Below, one piece after another: positions 5,524-7,908 of a stretch of 7,908 nt of DNA (the stretch's first letter is position 1; each line of letters opens with the position of its first letter). Location of the stretch: contig JACCXP010000161.1 of NCBI GenBank assembly GCA_013696905.1, positions 1-7,908 of the forward strand, given 5' to 3'. A program made the position numbers and the translations under genes. The notes under the pieces are model-generated. The model ran no database searches. It had not been told where the DNA came from and saw only the letters and a list, made by a program, of their open reading frames with translations. This DNA is from Thermoleophilaceae bacterium. GTDB taxonomy: Bacteria > Actinomycetota > Thermoleophilia > Solirubrobacterales > Thermoleophilaceae.

Positions 5524-6234
5524 CTATGCCTCCTCGGCGCCCGCGCTGCCGGCGGCGCGTGCCTGTCGCCAGGCGAGCAGCGCGCCGGCGAGCGCCATCG
5601 CCGCGATCACGGCGACCGCGATCCGCACCTCGACCGAGCCGAGGTCGTCGAGGTTGCCGCCGAGTGCCGCGTACGCGAAAGAGCGCGGCGCCTTTCCGAT
5701 CGCCGTGCCCGCGGCCATCTGCCACACCTTCAGCCGCGTCAGGCCGGCCGCGTAGTTGAGCGTGTTGTAGGGGAATCCGGGCACCATCCGCAGGTACAGC
5801 ACGGCGTAGAAGCCGCGCCGCTCGAGGAAGTCGTCGAATCGGTGCACCCGCTTCGGCAACAGTGCCTGAGCCTGGTCGTGGGCGAGATAGCGGGTGATCA
5901 GGAGCTGGCTGACGGCCGCGAGCACGATGCCCGTATGGCCGACGGCGCCTCCGACCGCCGTCCCGAAGAGCAGTCCCGCGCCGCCGATCAGAGCGGGCGA
6001 GGGCACCCCGATGCAGTTGAGCACGACGGTCAGCGGCACGTAGGCGAGCGGCGCCAGCGGGCCGATCTGCGCGACGTCGCGGCGGATGCGCTCGGGCGAG
6101 ATGTCGACCCCGCTCAGCGTGCCCCCGGCGAAGAGGGCTGCGAGCAGCGCCGCCAACAGGCCGAGGCGTATCAGGGCTCGACGCCGCGCACGGGCGGAAT
6201 CGGGCGGCGTCGGGCGCTCCGCGGCCACAGGCAC
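5524..6234 (-). CDS. TVP38/TMEM64 family membrane protein (VTT domain, DedA-like)
   Basis: This 236-residue membrane protein has a basic cytoplasmic N-terminus (residues 1-20), a first helix at about 21-37 and a VTT core from about 60 to 195. The core includes GAGLLFGTAVGGAVGH (85-100), LYLRMVPGFPYNTLNYAAGLT (147-166) and the re-entrant or helix region WQMAAGTAIGKAPRSFAYAALGG (171-193). A last helix lies at about 203-222. VTT/DedA relatives are linked to lipid scrambling or undecaprenyl-phosphate recycling; TVP38 members are less well understood. GTG 6234 is the first start after the divergent gene, and GTG 6228 is also possible; neither has a good ribosome binding site. It heads the operon with the DUF3817 gene and pgsA and is divergent from a CoA-binding protein only 31 bases away. 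Confidence 0.88.
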   Translation of the reverse strand: MPVAAERPTPPDSARARRRALIRLGLLAALLAALFAGGTLSGVDISPERIRRDVAQIGPLAPLAYVPLTVVLNCIGVPSPALIGGAGLLFGTAVGGAVGHTGIVLAAVSQLLITRYLAHDQAQALLPKRVHRFDDFLERRGFYAVLYLRMVPGFPYNTLNYAAGLTRLKVWQMAAGTAIGKAPRSFAYAALGGNLDDLGSVEVRIAVAVIAAMALAGALLAWRQARAAGSAGAEEA

Positions 6235-6250
6235 GAGCGTAGAGAACGGC

Positions 6251-6256
6251 TAACGT
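6251..6256 (+). promoter_or_regulatory. possible -10 box for the CoA-binding protein gene
   Basis: TAACGT stands ten bases before the ATG at 6266, so transcription would begin almost at the start codon. The intergenic gap is only 31 bases and must serve two divergent genes. The -35 region overlaps the start of the VTT gene and shows no good match. Confidence 0.3.
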
Positions 6257-6265
6257 CGCCGGCTC

Positions 6266-6679
6266 ATGGATGCCGAGGAGACGATCCGCGACATCCTCAC
6301 GTCGTGTCACACGTGGGCGGTGGTCGGCTGCTCACCGAATCCCGGCCGCGCCTCGCACCGCGTGACCCGCTTTCTCCAGTCGAGCGGCTATCGGGCGATC
6401 CCGGTCAACCCGGCCACCGACGAGGTACTCGGCGAGCGCTGCTATGCGACGCTCGCCGAGGTGCCCGCAGCCGTTGGGGTCGAGGTCGTCGACATCTTCC
6501 GCCGCAGCGAGCAGGCCGGGCAGCACGTCGACGAGGCGATCGAGATCGGCGCAAAGGCGGTCTGGATGCAGCTCGGCGTGATCGACGAGGCAGCCGCCGA
6601 CCGCGCCCGCTCAGCGGGGCTCGCGGTCGTGATGGACCGCTGCCCGGCGATCGAGCGCCCGCGGCTCTTGCACGGATGA
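6266..6679 (+). CDS. CoA-binding domain protein (YccU-like, COG1832)
   Basis: This 137-residue protein is a single Rossmann-type CoA-binding domain like that in succinyl-CoA synthetase alpha subunits but standing alone. WAVVGCSPNPGRASHRV (17-33) is the nucleotide-binding loop. GYRAIPVNP (41-49), VDIFRRSEQ (75-83), AVWMQLGV (98-105) and VVMDRCPAIE (121-130) are the other family marks. The length is typical for E. coli YccU-type proteins, which bind CoA but have no firmly assigned reaction. The ATG at 6266 fits the family N-terminus and lacks a Shine-Dalgarno, in keeping with a short or leaderless transcript. It is divergent from the VTT operon and 59 bases upstream of a response regulator that appears to have its own promoter. 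Confidence 0.88.
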   Translation: MDAEETIRDILTSCHTWAVVGCSPNPGRASHRVTRFLQSSGYRAIPVNPATDEVLGERCYATLAEVPAAVGVEVVDIFRRSEQAGQHVDEAIEIGAKAVWMQLGVIDEAAADRARSAGLAVVMDRCPAIERPRLLHG

Positions 6680-6703
6680 GCGCACGCGGTGCGGCTACCC
6701 GTA

Positions 6704-6732
6704 TTGGCGTGCGGGCGCGGCACGTTCACAAT
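6704..6732 (+). promoter_or_regulatory. promoter of the single-domain response regulator, leaderless layout
   Basis: TTGGCG (6704-6709) and CACAAT (6727-6732) are separated by exactly 17 bases and resemble -35 and -10 boxes. Seven bases after the -10 is the A of the ATG at 6739, so the predicted transcript would begin at or next to the start codon. A GAGG at 6734-6737 is too close to the ATG to serve as an ordinary ribosome binding site. Confidence 0.5.
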
Positions 6733-6738
6733 CGAGGC

Positions 6739-7092
6739 ATGGCCACAAGCATCCTGATCGTGGACGACCACCCCTCCTTCCGCGCGGCCGCCCGACGCCT
6801 GCTCGAGTCCGAGGGCTACGACGTGATCGGCGAGGAGACCGACGGCGAGTCGGGCGTCGGCGCGGCCGCCTCGCTCAGCCCCGACGTCGTGCTGCTCGAC
6901 GTGCACCTGCCCGGGATCGACGGCTTCGAGACCGCCAGCAGGATCCGCGCCGCGGGCAACGGCACGGCGGTGATCCTGACCTCGAGCCGCGACGCATCGG
7001 ACTTCGGCCCGCTCGTCGCGGCGAGCGGAGCGCGCGGGTTCGTGGCCAAGGGCGAGCTGTCGGGCGCCGCCCTGCGCGAACTGCTCTCCTGA
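6739..7092 (+). CDS. single-domain response regulator (CheY-like receiver only)
   Basis: The 117-residue product is one receiver domain: ILIVDDHPSF with the acidic pair D9-D10, phosphoacceptor D54 in VVLLDVHLPGIDG, switch residues T81-S82 in VILTSS, and the conserved K104 in GFVAKGEL. All residues needed for phosphorylation are present. There is no DNA-binding or enzymatic output domain, and the frame stops eight residues after helix 5 begins, so it should work through protein contact or as a phosphate sink or relay. The ATG at 6739 matches the family N-terminus and the predicted leaderless promoter. Seven bases separate its TGA from the GTG of the next regulator, so the two are likely co-expressed. 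Confidence 0.92.
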   Translation: MATSILIVDDHPSFRAAARRLLESEGYDVIGEETDGESGVGAAASLSPDVVLLDVHLPGIDGFETASRIRAAGNGTAVILTSSRDASDFGPLVAASGARGFVAKGELSGAALRELLS

Positions 7093-7099
7093 GGACCCC

Positions 7100-7744
7100 G
7101 TGCGCGTAGTCGTGGCCGACGACTCGGTGCTGCTGCGCGAGGGGATCGTGCGGCTGCTCGAGGAGGCGGGCTTCGAGGTCGTCGGCCAGGCAGGCGACGC
7201 CGACGACCTGCTGCGCAAGGTGGCGGCTCATCGCCCGGACGTCGCGATCGTGGACGTGCGCATGCCGCCGACCAACACCGACGACGGGCTGCGCGCCGCG
7301 ATCCGGATGCGCGCCGAGCACCCGCAGGTGGCCGTGCTCGTGTTGTCGCAGTACGTCGAGGAGGGCTATGCCAACGAGCTGCTGGCCGACAGCGCCGAGG
7401 GCGTCGGCTACCTGCTGAAGGATCGCGTCGCGGACGTCGAGCGCTTCGTCGACGCGGTGCGGCGCGTCGGCGCGGGCGGCTCGGCGCTCGATCCCGAGGT
7501 CGTCTCGCGCCTGCTCGGGCGCCGCCGCCGCGAGGACCCGCTCGAGGAGATCAGCCCGCGCGAGCGAGAGGTGCTCGCGCTGATGGCCGAGGGGCGATCG
7601 AACCACGCGATCGCCGAGCAGATGGTCGTCACCGAGCGCGCCGTCGAGAAGCACGTGACGAGCATCTTCAGCAAGCTCGACCTCGCACCCGCGGCCGAGG
7701 ACCACCGGCGCGTGCTCGCGGTACTCACGTACCTGCGCGCCTGA
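7100..7744 (+). CDS. NarL/FixJ-type response regulator with LuxR DNA-binding domain
   Basis: This 214-residue transcription factor has a receiver at about 1-120 (acidic pair D7-D8, phosphoacceptor D52 in VAIVDVRMPP, S83, K107 in YLLKDRV). A short Arg-rich linker follows (about 135-148), then a LuxR/GerE helix-turn-helix at about 150-195 (ISPREREVLALMAEGRSNHA, then IAEQMVVTERAVEKHVTSIF), and a tail ending VLTYLRA. The insertion PPTNTDDGL after D52 is usual for this actinobacterial subgroup. It starts at GTG 7100 with GAGG about five bases upstream, overlapping the end of the preceding regulator gene. It is probably activated by a histidine kinase encoded elsewhere; none is intact in this window. 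A 6-bp hairpin follows at 7760-7775. Confidence 0.94.
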   Translation: MRVVVADDSVLLREGIVRLLEEAGFEVVGQAGDADDLLRKVAAHRPDVAIVDVRMPPTNTDDGLRAAIRMRAEHPQVAVLVLSQYVEEGYANELLADSAEGVGYLLKDRVADVERFVDAVRRVGAGGSALDPEVVSRLLGRRRREDPLEEISPREREVLALMAEGRSNHAIAEQMVVTERAVEKHVTSIFSKLDLAPAAEDHRRVLAVLTYLRA

Positions 7745-7759
7745 ACCCGCCCCCGGCCG

Positions 7760-7775
7760 GTGCGGTTAGCCGCAC
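7760..7775 (+). terminator. hairpin after the response-regulator pair
   Basis: GTGCGG, loop TTAG and CCGCAC form a perfect 6-bp stem 16 bases after the LuxR-type regulator stop. No T-run follows. The position suits a terminator for the two-regulator transcript, though it could also be part of the leader of the gene at 7863. Confidence 0.45.
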
Positions 7776-7822
7776 GCGCACACGCCTGGCGCCCGTATGG
7801 GAGCGGACCCGCAGCGGTGGGA

Positions 7823-7849
7823 AGTTGGGTGAGTCGATGGAACCCAACT
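7823..7849 (+). promoter_or_regulatory. 8-bp inverted repeat directly before the ribosome binding site of the last gene
   Basis: AGTTGGGT (7823-7830) and ACCCAACT (7842-7849) are perfect inverted repeats around an 11-base loop, ending four bases before AGGAGG. As RNA they form a hairpin abutting the Shine-Dalgarno; as DNA they could be an operator. Confidence 0.5.
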
Positions 7850-7852
7850 CCT

Positions 7853-7858
7853 AGGAGG
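7853..7858 (+). promoter_or_regulatory. consensus ribosome binding site
   Basis: AGGAGG lies four bases before the ATG at 7863. It is the strongest Shine-Dalgarno in the window and fixes the start of the last gene. It forms half of the palindrome CTCCTAGGAG (7848-7857). Confidence 0.8.
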
Positions 7859-7862
7859 ACTC

Positions 7863-7908
7863 ATGCAGGCCATCCGCTCACTCAGGTTCACTCCGCTCAA
7901 GCTGCTCG
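7863..7908 (+). CDS. N-terminal start of an unrecognised protein (partial)
   Basis: An ATG after a consensus ribosome binding site opens MQAIRSLRFTPLKLL, and the window ends in codon 16. The basic residues followed by the start of a hydrophobic run could be the beginning of a signal peptide or membrane anchor, but 15 residues are too few to say. The strong ribosome binding site and the palindromic leader suggest a well-translated, possibly regulated gene. Confidence 0.6.
   Translation, partial: MQAIRSLRFTPLKLL

Noticed and set aside
5231..6310. Long N-terminal extension of the pgsA frame
   Set aside because: The open frame continues upstream by chance across the DUF3817 and VTT genes in another frame. 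Family start, GAGG and motifs support GTG 5230.
5398..6738. Long plus-strand extension ahead of the single-domain response regulator
   Set aside because: It is antisense to the DUF3817 and VTT genes and off-frame to the CoA-binding gene, with His/Arg-rich low complexity. The receiver begins at ATG 6739 with its own promoter.
6442..7705. Minus-strand frames antisense to the two response regulators
   Set aside because: Shadows of the strongly biased codon use of the plus-strand genes; no recognisable domains or ribosome binding sites.

Overview
The window is very GC-rich DNA with strong G/C bias at third codon positions and frequent GTG starts. It carries an RpoD-type primary sigma factor, an archaeal/bacterial FolE2-type GTP cyclohydrolase, a DUF3817 membrane protein and tRNA genes that do not encode CCA. 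Together these suggest an actinomycetote, perhaps of the Thermoleophilia/Solirubrobacterales type. That placement is an inference from gene content and composition; no rRNA is present to settle it.

Layout. Positions 1-120 hold the last 39 codons of an unrecognised gene. Positions 121-820 are gene-poor: a strong 10-bp hairpin, a tRNA-Thr(GGT) on the minus strand, and the broken N-terminal half of a response-regulator receiver domain on the minus strand. Head-to-head with that remnant is the C-terminal end of a histidine-kinase ATPase domain on the plus strand (818-973). Its stop codon overlaps the chosen GTG start of a zinc-ribbon NUDIX hydrolase (970-1497). The NUDIX gene converges on a heme-oxygenase-like diiron protein of the TenA/PqqC/CADD superfamily (minus, 1494-2135), and the two share a CTAG as both stop codons. 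Upstream of the latter on the minus strand are tRNA-Tyr(GTA) and rpoD (2314-3477).

A roughly 170-bp divergent intergenic region separates rpoD from folE2 (plus, 3652-4653). Converging on folE2 is a tight three-gene minus-strand operon, in transcription order: TVP38/TMEM64 (VTT-domain) membrane protein, DUF3817 membrane protein, and pgsA (phosphatidylglycerophosphate synthase). Divergent from it lies a CoA-binding-domain protein (6266-6679). This is followed by a single-domain response regulator with a promoter that predicts a leaderless mRNA, and then by a NarL/LuxR-type response regulator. The window ends in the first 15 codons of a gene with a strong ribosome binding site sitting beside an 8-bp inverted repeat.

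Biology. Most of the window is chromosomal housekeeping: transcription, translation, the first step of folate synthesis and phospholipid synthesis. The points most worth a second look are: (1) the diiron-oxygenase-like protein, whose spacing of ligand-type residues and of a lysine resembles, from memory, the self-sacrificing p-aminobenzoate synthase CADD, in the same window as folE2; (2) the shuffled two-component remnants next to tRNA-Thr; (3) a pair of response regulators with no intact histidine kinase in view; and (4) leader structures in front of rpoD and of the last gene. I found no CRISPR array, insertion sequence or obvious defence system.
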